Below are positions 25,564-32,870 of a DNA stretch of 64,000 nt, in pieces. The notes beneath the pieces are model-generated. The model did not search any database. It was not told the origin of the DNA and worked only from the letters and a program-made list of their open reading frames with translations. Within the stretch, counting starts at the first letter, position 1. The number at the start of each line of letters is the position of its first letter. A program made the position numbers and the translations under genes. Source of the stretch: Rufibacter immobilis (GTDB taxonomy: Bacteria; Bacteroidota; Bacteroidia; Cytophagales; Hymenobacteraceae); NCBI RefSeq assembly GCF_003721565.1, contig NZ_RJJE01000017.1, positions 310,001-374,000 of the forward strand, written 5' to 3'.

Positions 25564-27141
25564 ATGGAGGAGATGAAAGTAAAAGCGACGCGAGGTAAGG
25601 CTGCCTGGACTCCCAAGCAGACCGTATCTCCGGGATTAGGAAAGCTTCCGCCCCAGGCCCTGGAGCTGGAGGAAGCGGTGTTGGGTGCGCTCATGTTGGA
25701 GAAAGACGCCCTTACGGCGGTAATAGACCTTCTAAAGCCCCAGAGTTTCTACAAAGACGCGCACCAGCGCATTTTCAAGGCCATTCTGAGCCTCTTTGAC
25801 AAATCAGAACCCATTGATATTTTAACGGTTACCCAGGAACTGCGCGAGCAGGGCGAGCTGGAGTTTGTGGGCGGCGCGTTCTACGTGACCCAGCTAACCA
25901 CCCGCGTCAACTCGGCGGCCAATATAGAGTTCCACGCCCGTATCATTACGGAGGCCGCCATCAAGCGCGACCTCATCTCTATTTCCTCTGAGGTGTTGGG
26001 CCGTGCCTACGAAGACACCACCGACGTGTTTGACCTGCTGGACTCCACCGAGGCGAAGCTGTTTGAGGTGAGCGAAAGCAACATCCGGAAGAACTTTGAT
26101 GACATGCAGTCTTTGATGCACAAGGCCATCAAGGAACTGGAAGCCAAGAAAAGCCAGAAAGAAGGCTTAACCGGGGTGCCCAGCGGCTTTACGGCGTTGG
26201 ACAGAGTTACCTCTGGCTGGCAACCGTCAGACTTAATCATTCTGGCCGCCCGCCCCGCCATGGGTAAGACGGCGTTTGTGGTGTCTGCCATGCGCAACGC
26301 CGCCGTGGATTTCAACAAGGGAGTGGCTATCTTCTCGCTGGAGATGTCGTCCATACAGTTGGTAAACCGTCTTATTTCGGCCGAGGCCGAGTTGGATTCT
26401 GAGAAAATCAAGAAAGGAAACCTGGCCGATTACGAGTGGACGCAGCTGAACCACAAGATTACCCGCCTGAGCCAGGCCCCTATCTTTATTGATGATACGC
26501 CGGGGCTTTCCATCAGGGAATTGCGTACCAAGTGCCGCCGTCTGAAGGCGCAGCATGACATCCAGATGGTCATCATTGACTACCTGCAGCTCATGAGCGG
26601 CAACGCCGAGGGCAGCAAGGGCGGCGGGAACCGGGAGCAGGAAATCGCCTCTATCTCAAGGGCGCTCAAGCAACTGGCCAAGGAACTGAACGTGCCCGTG
26701 ATTGCGCTCTCGCAGTTGAGCCGGGCCGTGGAAACCCGGGGCGGCGACAAGAAACCAATGCTCTCTGACTTACGTGAATCTGGTTCCATTGAGCAGGACG
26801 CCGACATGGTTATCTTCCTGTACCGTCCGGAATACTACGGCATCACCGAAGACGAAATGGGTAACCCAACCTTAGGGGTGGGTGAGGTGATCATTGCCAA
26901 GCACCGGAACGGTGAGGTGGGTAGCGTGGCCCTGAAATTCATTGGTAAGTACACCAAGTTCGGGAACCTGGAAGATGGTTTTGGCGGCGCCCCCGGCTTT
27001 GACGGCGGCGGCGGTTTCCCAGTCTCTGATTTTGACGGCCCGGCCGCAGGCGGTGGCCCCAGCACCATTAGGCTAGGCAGCAAGATGAACGACGGCGGCG
27101 GCTTCCCGGCTTCCTCCTTTGATGATGCTCCTCCGTTCTAG
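25564..27141 (+). CDS. dnaB: Replicative DNA helicase DnaB
   Basis: 525 aa from ATG 25564 (or 522 from ATG 25573). The frame extends upstream to a TTG at 25522 but a promoter box lies inside that extension. N-terminal DnaB domain: PPQALELEEAVLGALMLEKDAL. The RecA-like motor has Walker A AARPAMGKTAFVV (near residue 230), a Walker B strand MVIIDYLQLMSG, the H-motif region VPVIALSQLSRAVETR, and the C-terminal KHRNGEVGSVALKF. A Gly/Phe-rich tail ends in FDDAPPF, like tails that bind SSB partners or loaders. It unwinds DNA at the replication fork as a hexamer. Confidence 0.97.
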   Translation: MEEMKVKATRGKAAWTPKQTVSPGLGKLPPQALELEEAVLGALMLEKDALTAVIDLLKPQSFYKDAHQRIFKAILSLFDKSEPIDILTVTQELREQGELEFVGGAFYVTQLTTRVNSAANIEFHARIITEAAIKRDLISISSEVLGRAYEDTTDVFDLLDSTEAKLFEVSESNIRKNFDDMQSLMHKAIKELEAKKSQKEGLTGVPSGFTALDRVTSGWQPSDLIILAARPAMGKTAFVVSAMRNAAVDFNKGVAIFSLEMSSIQLVNRLISAEAELDSEKIKKGNLADYEWTQLNHKITRLSQAPIFIDDTPGLSIRELRTKCRRLKAQHDIQMVIIDYLQLMSGNAEGSKGGGNREQEIASISRALKQLAKELNVPVIALSQLSRAVETRGGDKKPMLSDLRESGSIEQDADMVIFLYRPEYYGITEDEMGNPTLGVGEVIIAKHRNGEVGSVALKFIGKYTKFGNLEDGFGGAPGFDGGGGFPVSDFDGPAAGGGPSTIRLGSKMNDGGGFPASSFDDAPPF

Positions 27142-27167
27142 AAACCAGTACTCTATCCAACATTTTA

Positions 27168-27198
27168 AAGAGCCGCCTCTGCACCAGAGGCGGCTCTT
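27168..27198 (+). terminator. Intrinsic terminator of dnaB
   Basis: AAGAGCCGCCTCTG and CAGAGGCGGCTCTT nearly meet around CAC, a 31-nt hairpin 27 nt after the dnaB stop. Confidence 0.8.
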
Positions 27199-27200
27199 CT

Positions 27201-27236
27201 GTTTAGAGCCTGTTTTTGGAAAAAGAGCCGCTAAAC
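27201..27236. repeat. Resident palindrome, copy 14
   Basis: GTTTAGAGCCTGTTTTTGG and AAAAAGAGCCGCTAAAC. This is the last copy before an 11.6-kb gap in the distribution. Confidence 0.85.
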
Positions 27237-27345
27237 GGGAGGTGTTTCATTAAGTGGTTGCTATATAGTATATTCGGTAGTGCGATTTATGTTATCTGCC
27301 AATTTTAGTGGATAAATGGATGTTTTACCATAGATATATTGAAAA

Positions 27346-27379
27346 TAAATGCACCGGTGCATTTACTTAGACGTTGGGT
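27346..27379 (+). repeat. attC-like left boundary, site 0 (partial)
   Basis: A 20-nt perfect palindrome TAAATGCACCGGTGCATTTA (27346-27365) is followed by ACGTTGGGT, a GTTRRRY-type right end (27373-27379), 18 nt before the first cassette gene. It lacks the CGGCCGACGGCC core and a clear YYYAAC left end. It could mark the junction of the array with the chromosome. Confidence 0.4.
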
Positions 27380-27397
27380 GAAATTAAAAAATAAAAA

Positions 27398-28093
27398 ATG
27401 GAAGAAATTTACGACGATTACGAACTGAATAGAAGAGCAAACACAATTCTCGACACCATTGAAAAGACAGGAGCACCAGTAGCAGCAGGTGGCATGATGG
27501 GCTCATTCAATGAAACTGGATTAAAGATAGCAAAAGGTTTACTTGATAGATGCTTGCCAGATTTAGCATTCATAAAAAGCAGAGTAAGCTCAAATGATGA
27601 AATATATCTTCAATTGTCAGACACATTAGCTGTAATGACATCTGGTATAATTAAAATGCCAGTCAGTTCAATCAGTATGTTAGCTAACACAAGTGGATTT
27701 CATTCAGATAGCACCAATGTTCAAAAAATGAAATCAGAGCTAGCGGAAGCAACTCGGCTTATGAGTATCATTTCAAATTTGGATTTAACACCTAGAGCTA
27801 GGCAAACAATAAATCAAAATCTAAACCAACTTAATGAAGCTGAAAAGAGAGTAAATAAAAAATCCGGCGGCTGTTATATTGCTACTTGTGTATATGGCAA
27901 CTATAATTCAAAAGAGGTCATGGTGCTAAGGTCATTTAGGGACAATGTTCTCTCAACAAAAACTGGTGGTAAGCATTTAATTAGATTGTATTATCAGTTC
28001 TCACCTATTCTTGTAAAATATTTAGGTACTACTACATCATTTAGAAAACTAGCAAGGTTCTTTCTTGATAAATTCATTAACAGGTATAATTAA
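27398..28093 (+). CDS. Cassette protein with a CFI-box-like C-terminal domain
   Basis: 231 aa, AT-rich. The first 160 residues are helical with no recognised domain. The C-terminal 70 residues match the CFI-box pattern: SGGCYIATCVYGNYN, then EVMVLRSFRDNVL, then LIRLYYQFSP. Family knowledge: this C-terminal region (C-[FY]-I-A-T..YG...EV..LR.FRD...YY..SP) recurs at the end of many unrelated bacterial proteins and is thought to be a localisation or processing tag. First gene of the cassette region, 18 nt after a GTTGGGT end. It shares its cassette with the next gene (no palindrome between them). Confidence 0.8.
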   Translation: MEEIYDDYELNRRANTILDTIEKTGAPVAAGGMMGSFNETGLKIAKGLLDRCLPDLAFIKSRVSSNDEIYLQLSDTLAVMTSGIIKMPVSSISMLANTSGFHSDSTNVQKMKSELAEATRLMSIISNLDLTPRARQTINQNLNQLNEAEKRVNKKSGGCYIATCVYGNYNSKEVMVLRSFRDNVLSTKTGGKHLIRLYYQFSPILVKYLGTTTSFRKLARFFLDKFINRYN

Positions 28094-28139
28094 AACAATT
28101 TAAACTAGTTTACAGAGCATTAAAATTTTCAGTTAAATT

Positions 28140-28625
28140 ATGGCAACCCTTGAAAAAAGATTAATTATTGAAAAACTACAAAACAATTTATCTCCTAGAT
28201 TTAAAGAATGGTATGGGTTTGAGAGAATACAAAACTGGGATTCAGAAGATATTCAGATAAATTTATCGACTCTTGCTAGCATGATACTTCACCCGCCGAA
28301 AGATAATCCCAATGTCACTAAGGTCTTTATTGAAGATGCTAAATTTATTACTGAATATAGCTTAACATTAGGATTTGATGAGTTTGACACTGTTCCTTTC
28401 CGGACTTTGCTTGCTGAAGTATATATCATTAAAGGACAATTTAATGAAGCTCTTCATCAAATAAATTTAAATAAATCATTTCTAGAAACAGATATTGAAA
28501 CATTTAGTTACGACCTTGAAGAGGTTTCAATTCTTGAATGGCAGATATACAAGCAGTTAAATGATTCAAATAAAATGCAAGAGGTTGTGAACAAAATTAA
28601 TGCCTATAGAAAAGCACGCGCTTAA
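28140..28625 (+). CDS. Cassette protein of unknown function
   Basis: 161 aa, AT-rich. No signal peptide and no recognised domain. Residues from about 60 (TKVFIEDAKFITEYSL) to the end have a helical repeat look reminiscent of a short TPR pair (FRTLLAEVYIIKGQFNEALHQI, then LEEVSILEWQIYKQLND). It starts 46 nt after the CFI-box gene with no palindrome between, and attC-like site 1 follows its stop by 37 nt. Confidence 0.7.
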   Translation: MATLEKRLIIEKLQNNLSPRFKEWYGFERIQNWDSEDIQINLSTLASMILHPPKDNPNVTKVFIEDAKFITEYSLTLGFDEFDTVPFRTLLAEVYIIKGQFNEALHQINLNKSFLETDIETFSYDLEEVSILEWQIYKQLNDSNKMQEVVNKINAYRKARA

Positions 28626-28661
28626 CCGCATCTAAGTCTCATAACATAAAAAAAATAACTT

Positions 28662-28731
28662 CACCCAACATTGTGTAAAAGTCATGCTACGGCCGACGGC
28701 CTTGCACGTCTTTTACACGAGGCCGTTGGGC
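28662..28731 (+). repeat. attC-like recombination site 1
   Basis: 70 nt. Left end ACCCAAC, right end GTTGGGC, an exact RYYYAAC...GTTRRRY pair. An imperfect inner stem GTGTAAAAG / CTTTTACAC flanks the centre CGGCCGACGGCC. Bulges occur on one side, as in attC folds. The next gene starts 5 nt after the right end. Confidence 0.65.
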
Positions 28732-28735
28732 AAAA

Positions 28736-29131
28736 TTGATAAAATTAAAAATCAAAGGATTGGAAACTGAATTCTTGATTACCTGCAGAGAGCTTTACTT
28801 TAAAAAGATACATCCATTCGACTTTGAGAAAACTACATCGGATGACTACCAAAAAGCATTAACATTAGGAAAAAGTATAATAGAAGAAAAAGGTCTTCAT
28901 AGTTTCTTGTACTTTCAAATGGAAGGACAATACAGAGTCAACCTTTGGACAGCATTAATCGGACTTGAGTATGTAAATCCAAATGACTCTCTAAAAGTAC
29001 CAGAAAAGTTAATCGACGAGCTTTTAAATTCTGTTAAAGCTGGAGAAATAGCAGAGCTTCCTGAAACAACCACGAGAAACAGAGACAACTGGATTAAAGA
29101 GCAAGAAGATAGGTTCGGCAAGAGTGAGTAA
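28736..29131 (+). CDS. Cassette protein of unknown function, TTG start
   Basis: 131 aa. The start is a TTG at 28736, five bases past the right end of attC-like site 1; no in-frame ATG lies upstream before a TAA at 28676. Soluble, acidic and helical (ETEFLITCRELYFKKIHPFD, LGKSIIEEKGLHSFLYF). No family recognised. The coding region ends 11 nt before site 2. Confidence 0.65.
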   Translation: MIKLKIKGLETEFLITCRELYFKKIHPFDFEKTTSDDYQKALTLGKSIIEEKGLHSFLYFQMEGQYRVNLWTALIGLEYVNPNDSLKVPEKLIDELLNSVKAGEIAELPETTTRNRDNWIKEQEDRFGKSE

Positions 29132-29141
29132 AAACAACTTT

Positions 29142-29214
29142 GCCCCTAACGGCTAGTATAAACGTCAGCATCGGCCGACGGCCTCCGCCGCCGTTTATAC
29201 TAGCCGTTAGGGGC
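29142..29214 (+). repeat. attC-like recombination site 2 (near-perfect palindrome)
   Basis: 73 nt. The 23-nt outer arms GCCCCTAACGGCTAGTATAA... and complement are perfect; the centre is TCAGCAT, CGGCCGACGGCC, TCCGCCGC. Left end CCTAAC, right end GTTAGGG. Confidence 0.65.
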
Positions 29215-29255
29215 AAGTTAAAAAATCATTATTAAACAATTTAAACAAACAATTT

Positions 29256-29816
29256 ATGGAAACATGTATACAATGCGGAAACATTGTAAGAAATCGGGTG
29301 ATGATTCGTCATATGATTATGGTTACTGGCCCTTTTTGTTCAGTCGGTTGCAAAAACAAGTTTATTGAACATGAAAAATCACAAAAAGAATCAAAAAAAG
29401 AGCAAAAACATGTAAGTAGACAAATTGATAGTGCTAAAGCTGAAAAACTTGAGTACTTGAAACTTGAAAAGGAATTACTTGAAAAAGAAGAGGAGCGTGA
29501 AAGACGTGAAGAAGAAAAAGAAAAACAGCGATTAAAGAAAATTAGAGTTGCTGAATTAGAGGCGCAAAACCGCCCTATCCAAGCTTCTCTTCTTAAATAC
29601 AGTGACGGTTTACTTATAACAGGATTTCTTTACTTAGTGGCGACCTTCTTTATTTCCCTATTCGTACAACCCAATAAAGATGACGGGCCGGCTGGTTGGG
29701 TATGGATTGTGTCAGGAGTAATATTTACAGGAGTGGCCGGTTTCATCTTGTGGAAATTTTTAAAAGAATATTTTAGAAAAGAAGAAGTAGAGCAAAAAGT
29801 AAAGGTAAAAGCATGA
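29256..29816 (+). CDS. Cassette protein: Cys-rich N-terminus, coiled coil, two membrane segments
   Basis: 186 aa. The N-terminal METCIQCGNIVRNR with PFCSVGCKNKF gives CxxC plus CxxxC, a small zinc-ribbon-like module. A long charged coiled coil follows (about residues 45-105; LEKELLEKEEERERREEEK). Two hydrophobic segments follow (LLITGFLYLVATFFISLFV and GWVWIVSGVIFTGVAGFIL), with a basic tail. Inference: a membrane-anchored protein with a cytoplasmic zinc end. Its stop overlaps the next start (ATGA), so it forms a two-gene cassette. Confidence 0.72.
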   Translation: METCIQCGNIVRNRVMIRHMIMVTGPFCSVGCKNKFIEHEKSQKESKKEQKHVSRQIDSAKAEKLEYLKLEKELLEKEEERERREEEKEKQRLKKIRVAELEAQNRPIQASLLKYSDGLLITGFLYLVATFFISLFVQPNKDDGPAGWVWIVSGVIFTGVAGFILWKFLKEYFRKEEVEQKVKVKA

Positions 29817-30073
29817 GAAGTCAAGAGTTTGAGCATTGGTTAATCACTAACATAAATTCAAGAGTGAATGGCAACTCCATTACGAGTTATATCAAATATT
29901 TAAATAAAGTTGAGGAACGGCTCGGATTGAACATTGATACAAGACTACCTCAAGGTATTGAACAGGTGATTAGTGAAATGAATGAACACCATCAAATGAT
30001 TCATTACTCGAGAAAAACCCTTCAAAACTATTCTTCTGCGTTAAGGAAGTACAATTCTTTTCTTACATCTTAA
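29813..30073 (+). CDS. 86-aa protein resembling a tyrosine-recombinase core-binding (SAM-like) domain
   Basis: 86 aa, start ATG 29813 overlapping the upstream stop by 4 nt. SQEFEHWLITNINSRVNGNS, ITSYIKYLNKVEERLGLN, and SRKTLQNYSSALRKYNSFL resemble the alpha-helical N-terminal domain of tyrosine recombinases. No catalytic R-H-R-Y domain follows, so it is not an integrase as it stands. It may be a DNA-binding part or a remnant. Weak similarity by eye only. Confidence 0.6.
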   Translation: MRSQEFEHWLITNINSRVNGNSITSYIKYLNKVEERLGLNIDTRLPQGIEQVISEMNEHHQMIHYSRKTLQNYSSALRKYNSFLTS

Positions 30074-30092
30074 AGAAAGAATAAAAAACCAA

Positions 30093-30222
30093 CCCCTAAC
30101 AACACCTAAACGTCAGCTGGGTTATCTCTCGGCTGACGTTTCCTTGCTTTCTATTACCGTTTTCACTGGCGATAATATTTTACAAGTAATTGTCCAGCCG
30201 CCGTTTAGCCTAACCGTTGTGT
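30093..30222 (+). repeat. attC-like site 3, long composite
   Basis: About 130 nt. Left end CCCTAAC, right end GTTGTGT. Inside, a perfect 10-nt hairpin AAACGTCAGC / GCTGACGTTT (30108-30141) takes the place of the usual core. The right part (GCCGCCGTTTAGCCTAACCG) resembles the right arm of the other sites. It could be two fused half sites or a site with a long insertion. Confidence 0.45.
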
Positions 30223-30237
30223 AGTATTTATAAAAAC

Positions 30238-30699
30238 ATGAAAGAGAGAAAAAATGTAATTATCGCAATCGGACTGTTCCTACCGCTGGCGATTTATGTA
30301 ACTCTTTCTTTAACATTAATGTGCTTCTATTTTGGTTACCTTAACCAAGGTTACACAACCCAAACTGATTCAACTGCTTTCGACAAAGAACTAACTTTCT
30401 TAAATTACCTTTTGCCGTTCTTTTTGACAATTGGCTTTATTTTTTTATTTGTAATAGATTCCATTAAAAAATTCAATAGTAAAGACAAAGGAAGTGCCTT
30501 GATTGGATTATTAATCCTATGTATATCTGGAGAGACAGCAATCTTGTGGCAAATAGAACACCTTGAATGGCTTTATAAAAAGTCAAGAACGGACTATTAC
30601 GAATGGAGTCCATTTGTAATAGGGATATCGATTACAATCTATGTTGTAGCTCAGAAAATAATAAATTTTAGAAAAAGAAAGAAAAACGTCGCACAATAA
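30238..30699 (+). CDS. Cassette membrane protein, about four TM segments
   Basis: 153 aa from ATG 30238 (a TTG at 30217 opens the frame inside site 3). Hydrophobic segments include VIIAIGLFLPLAIYVTLSLT, LNYLLPFFLTIGFIFLFV, ALIGLLILCISGETAIL and WSPFVIGISITIYVV. No family recognised. Its stop codon lies inside attC-like site 4. Confidence 0.7.
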   Translation: MKERKNVIIAIGLFLPLAIYVTLSLTLMCFYFGYLNQGYTTQTDSTAFDKELTFLNYLLPFFLTIGFIFLFVIDSIKKFNSKDKGSALIGLLILCISGETAILWQIEHLEWLYKKSRTDYYEWSPFVIGISITIYVVAQKIINFRKRKKNVAQ

Positions 30700-30760
30700 G
30701 GTGCATAAGCCATGCTACGGCCGACGGCCTCCGCCGCCGCTTACACTAGACGATATCGGG
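30691..30760 (+). repeat. attC-like recombination site 4 (ends degenerate)
   Basis: 70 nt with the core GCTACGGCCGACGGCCTCC, arm GTGCATAAGC matched by GCTTACAC, and CGGG at the right end. The left and right 7-mers no longer match YYYAAC / GTTRRRY. Confidence 0.5.
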
Positions 30761-30810
30761 AGAATGAAACTGCGCTAATCTAAAGGTTAGCTCCAATTAT
30801 AAAATACAAA

Positions 30811-31461
30811 ATGTCAAAAAATCTTTCTAAAGCAATTTCGTGTGGACATTGTTCAAACTTATCACACATGAAAATTATTGGCAATGTAGTTGACAACAAA
30901 ACAGAAATTGAACCGGACTATGGGCCAATGGGAGAATATGGAATAACTTATAGTGTTTTAGAGTGCCCTGCTTGTAAAAAAGTAAATATAGTAAGTTATG
31001 AATGGGAAGAGGCAATGGACCACGATGATATTGTCTATAAAGTTCTTTCTCCCCAAAGTACCCGCTACCCAGTTGGGCTCCCAGAAAATATTCTAAGCAC
31101 TTTAAAAGCCGCCGAAAAAAATAAAACAATAGACGTTAATGCATATGTAATTCTACTTAGAAGACTTTTAGAACTAGTTTGTATAGATAGAAGCGCAACC
31201 GGTACATCATTAGCTTTAATGTTAAAAGATTTGGCCGACAAGAAAGAGATTCCTGAAAAGTTAGTAAGAGTAGCTAGCGGTTTAAAAGACTTTGGAAATA
31301 TTGGGGCTCATGCAGGGATTGGCGAATTAAGCGAAAAAGAGATTCCAATTGTAAAAGCTCTCTGTTTAGCTATATTAGAATATACTTACAGTGCTCCTTA
31401 TTTAGCTTCTATTGCAGAGAATAAATTACTTGCAATTAAGAGTAAAGCAAAAAAGAAATAA
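30811..31461 (+). CDS. DUF4145-like cassette protein with zinc-ribbon N-terminus
   Basis: 216 aa. The N-terminus has CGHCSN and, some 40 residues on, CPACKKVN, forming a CxxC...CxxC zinc ribbon. The C-terminal half matches DUF4145: AYVILLRRLLELVCIDRSA, then ALMLKDLADKKEIPEKLVR, then LKDFGNIGAHAGIGELSEKE (the GN.GAH motif). DUF4145 occurs in proteins near restriction or defence genes and in stand-alone form; its function is unknown. Good candidate for a defence-associated cassette, inference. Confidence 0.82.
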   Translation: MSKNLSKAISCGHCSNLSHMKIIGNVVDNKTEIEPDYGPMGEYGITYSVLECPACKKVNIVSYEWEEAMDHDDIVYKVLSPQSTRYPVGLPENILSTLKAAEKNKTIDVNAYVILLRRLLELVCIDRSATGTSLALMLKDLADKKEIPEKLVRVASGLKDFGNIGAHAGIGELSEKEIPIVKALCLAILEYTYSAPYLASIAENKLLAIKSKAKKK

Positions 31462-31465
31462 CTGG

Positions 31466-31533
31466 AGCTAACACAGTATAAAAAACATGCTTCGGCCGAC
31501 GGCCTCTCCGTCGTTTACACAAGTACGTTGGGA
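31466..31533 (+). repeat. attC-like recombination site 5
   Basis: 68 nt. Left end AGCTAAC, right end GTTGGGA, centre GCTTCGGCCGACGGCCTC, inner arm GTATAAA matched by CGTTTACAC. The next gene begins 17 nt past the right end. Confidence 0.6.
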
Positions 31534-31549
31534 TTAATAAAACATAATT

Positions 31550-32596
31550 ATGAGGATTAAATCTTTCTTGTTTGGGCTATTTTTTATGGTAGCATCCAAC
31601 GCCTTGCATGCTAAGAATGGTTTAACCGTGGAAATTGACCATAGGATGGAAGCGTTGAGTATCTTCTACACATTGGCGACGGCTGATACTTTTGACATCA
31701 AACCTACCCCATCAACTTATTACAAAGACCTGCAAGAATATTTCGCGCCGTTCAAGGATCACAGGTCCCTGAATTGGTATAGGAACCTGAAATCCTGGGA
31801 TGGCTATGATATCGCCTCCCTGGGACTTTTCCTATCGGACCGGCACCCTCTCAAGGTAAAGGTACAGCCGGAGGGACACTATATCGTAAGTTCCCCAGTG
31901 GATACGTTCCTGTACCACTTCAACAATTTCTACAAAGAATGTAAAGTAGGAGAGTTCATCAGAAGGCACGGGGACCTATACAGATCTATCTGCGAGAGCG
32001 CAAAGGGAACCATTGACACATCGGGAATCTTAGGTGATATCCAGGCTTTCTACGGGAAAACATCCCCTGGTGAATTTGCGGTCTACCTGGATCTACTGAA
32101 CAACATGGGGAATAATGCCATCCCCTCAGACAGCAAGAAATTCAAGGGGAAGAGAATGTTCCGCCTGGCCTATCTGAATGACAAAGCCAAGAGCCTGACC
32201 AATGATGACGCTGTGGCTTTTACACCCCAGCTCAATATCATCACCCAGGAGATCAGCCATCTTTTCCTCCAAAGCTTTATCCCGTCTTACCGGCAGGAGC
32301 TATTCACAATAAGGAACCTGTTTTTAACGACAAGCAAAGGAGAAACGCTTAAAGAGTCCCAATGGGAGAATGAAGCTGACGAGCTGATCGTGAGGGTGTG
32401 TACTGCGAAGATCCTGGAGCAGAAATTTGGCAAGGAGAAAGGGAGTAAAGAGATAGAAAACCAGTCACGCCACTTTAGGCTGGCCAAGCCTATGTATGCC
32501 TTCTTTGACACCTACACGTCCAACAGAAATGAGTTTAAAACCTTTGCAGATTTCTATCCAAATCTGTTGAGATATTTGGAGGGCTACAACGAATAA
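31550..32596 (+). CDS. Secreted DUF4932-like protein
   Basis: 348 aa. MRIKSFLFGLFFMVASNALHA is a signal peptide. VEIDHRMEALSIFYTLATAD and YYKDLQEYFAPFKDH followed by SWDGYDIASLGLFL match the N-terminal pattern of DUF4932 proteins of Bacteroidota, which have a peptidase-like look with IITQEISHLFLQSF late in the sequence. It is markedly less AT-rich than its cassette neighbours, so it may have a different origin. Function unknown. Confidence 0.8.
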   Translation: MRIKSFLFGLFFMVASNALHAKNGLTVEIDHRMEALSIFYTLATADTFDIKPTPSTYYKDLQEYFAPFKDHRSLNWYRNLKSWDGYDIASLGLFLSDRHPLKVKVQPEGHYIVSSPVDTFLYHFNNFYKECKVGEFIRRHGDLYRSICESAKGTIDTSGILGDIQAFYGKTSPGEFAVYLDLLNNMGNNAIPSDSKKFKGKRMFRLAYLNDKAKSLTNDDAVAFTPQLNIITQEISHLFLQSFIPSYRQELFTIRNLFLTTSKGETLKESQWENEADELIVRVCTAKILEQKFGKEKGSKEIENQSRHFRLAKPMYAFFDTYTSNRNEFKTFADFYPNLLRYLEGYNE

Positions 32597-32605
32597 AAAG
32601 CCCGC

Positions 32606-32674
32606 GTACAACATGGAGCAGAAGCCATGCTTCGCCCGACGGCCGTAGCATGCCTCATGAACTAGACCTTGCCC
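32606..32674 (+). repeat. attC-like recombination site 6 (decayed)
   Basis: About 69 nt, with GTACAAC at the left and a one-mismatch core CGCCCGACGGCC after GCCATGCTT. The right end is lost (CTTGCCC). It is the last core-bearing site of the first array. Confidence 0.5.
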
Positions 32675-32870
32675 ATCATTCAAAGTGTTGATTTCTGGGA
32701 AAGTAAATAAATGATAAAAATTAACATTGTCTAAGCTATCTGGTAGCCACTATCATCCCAAATGCATAGATATGTTTTTAGGCAAGACGGAGGTGGGCCA
32801 TTCTACCATAAATTGCTGAAGCAGTTCTTTTCAGTTAATCTATTTACATAAACCAAAATTAAATCCGACT

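Noticed and set aside
29813-30073. Integrase that could drive the cassette array
   Set aside because: Only a core-binding-like N-terminal domain is present; the catalytic R-H-R-Y domain is missing.
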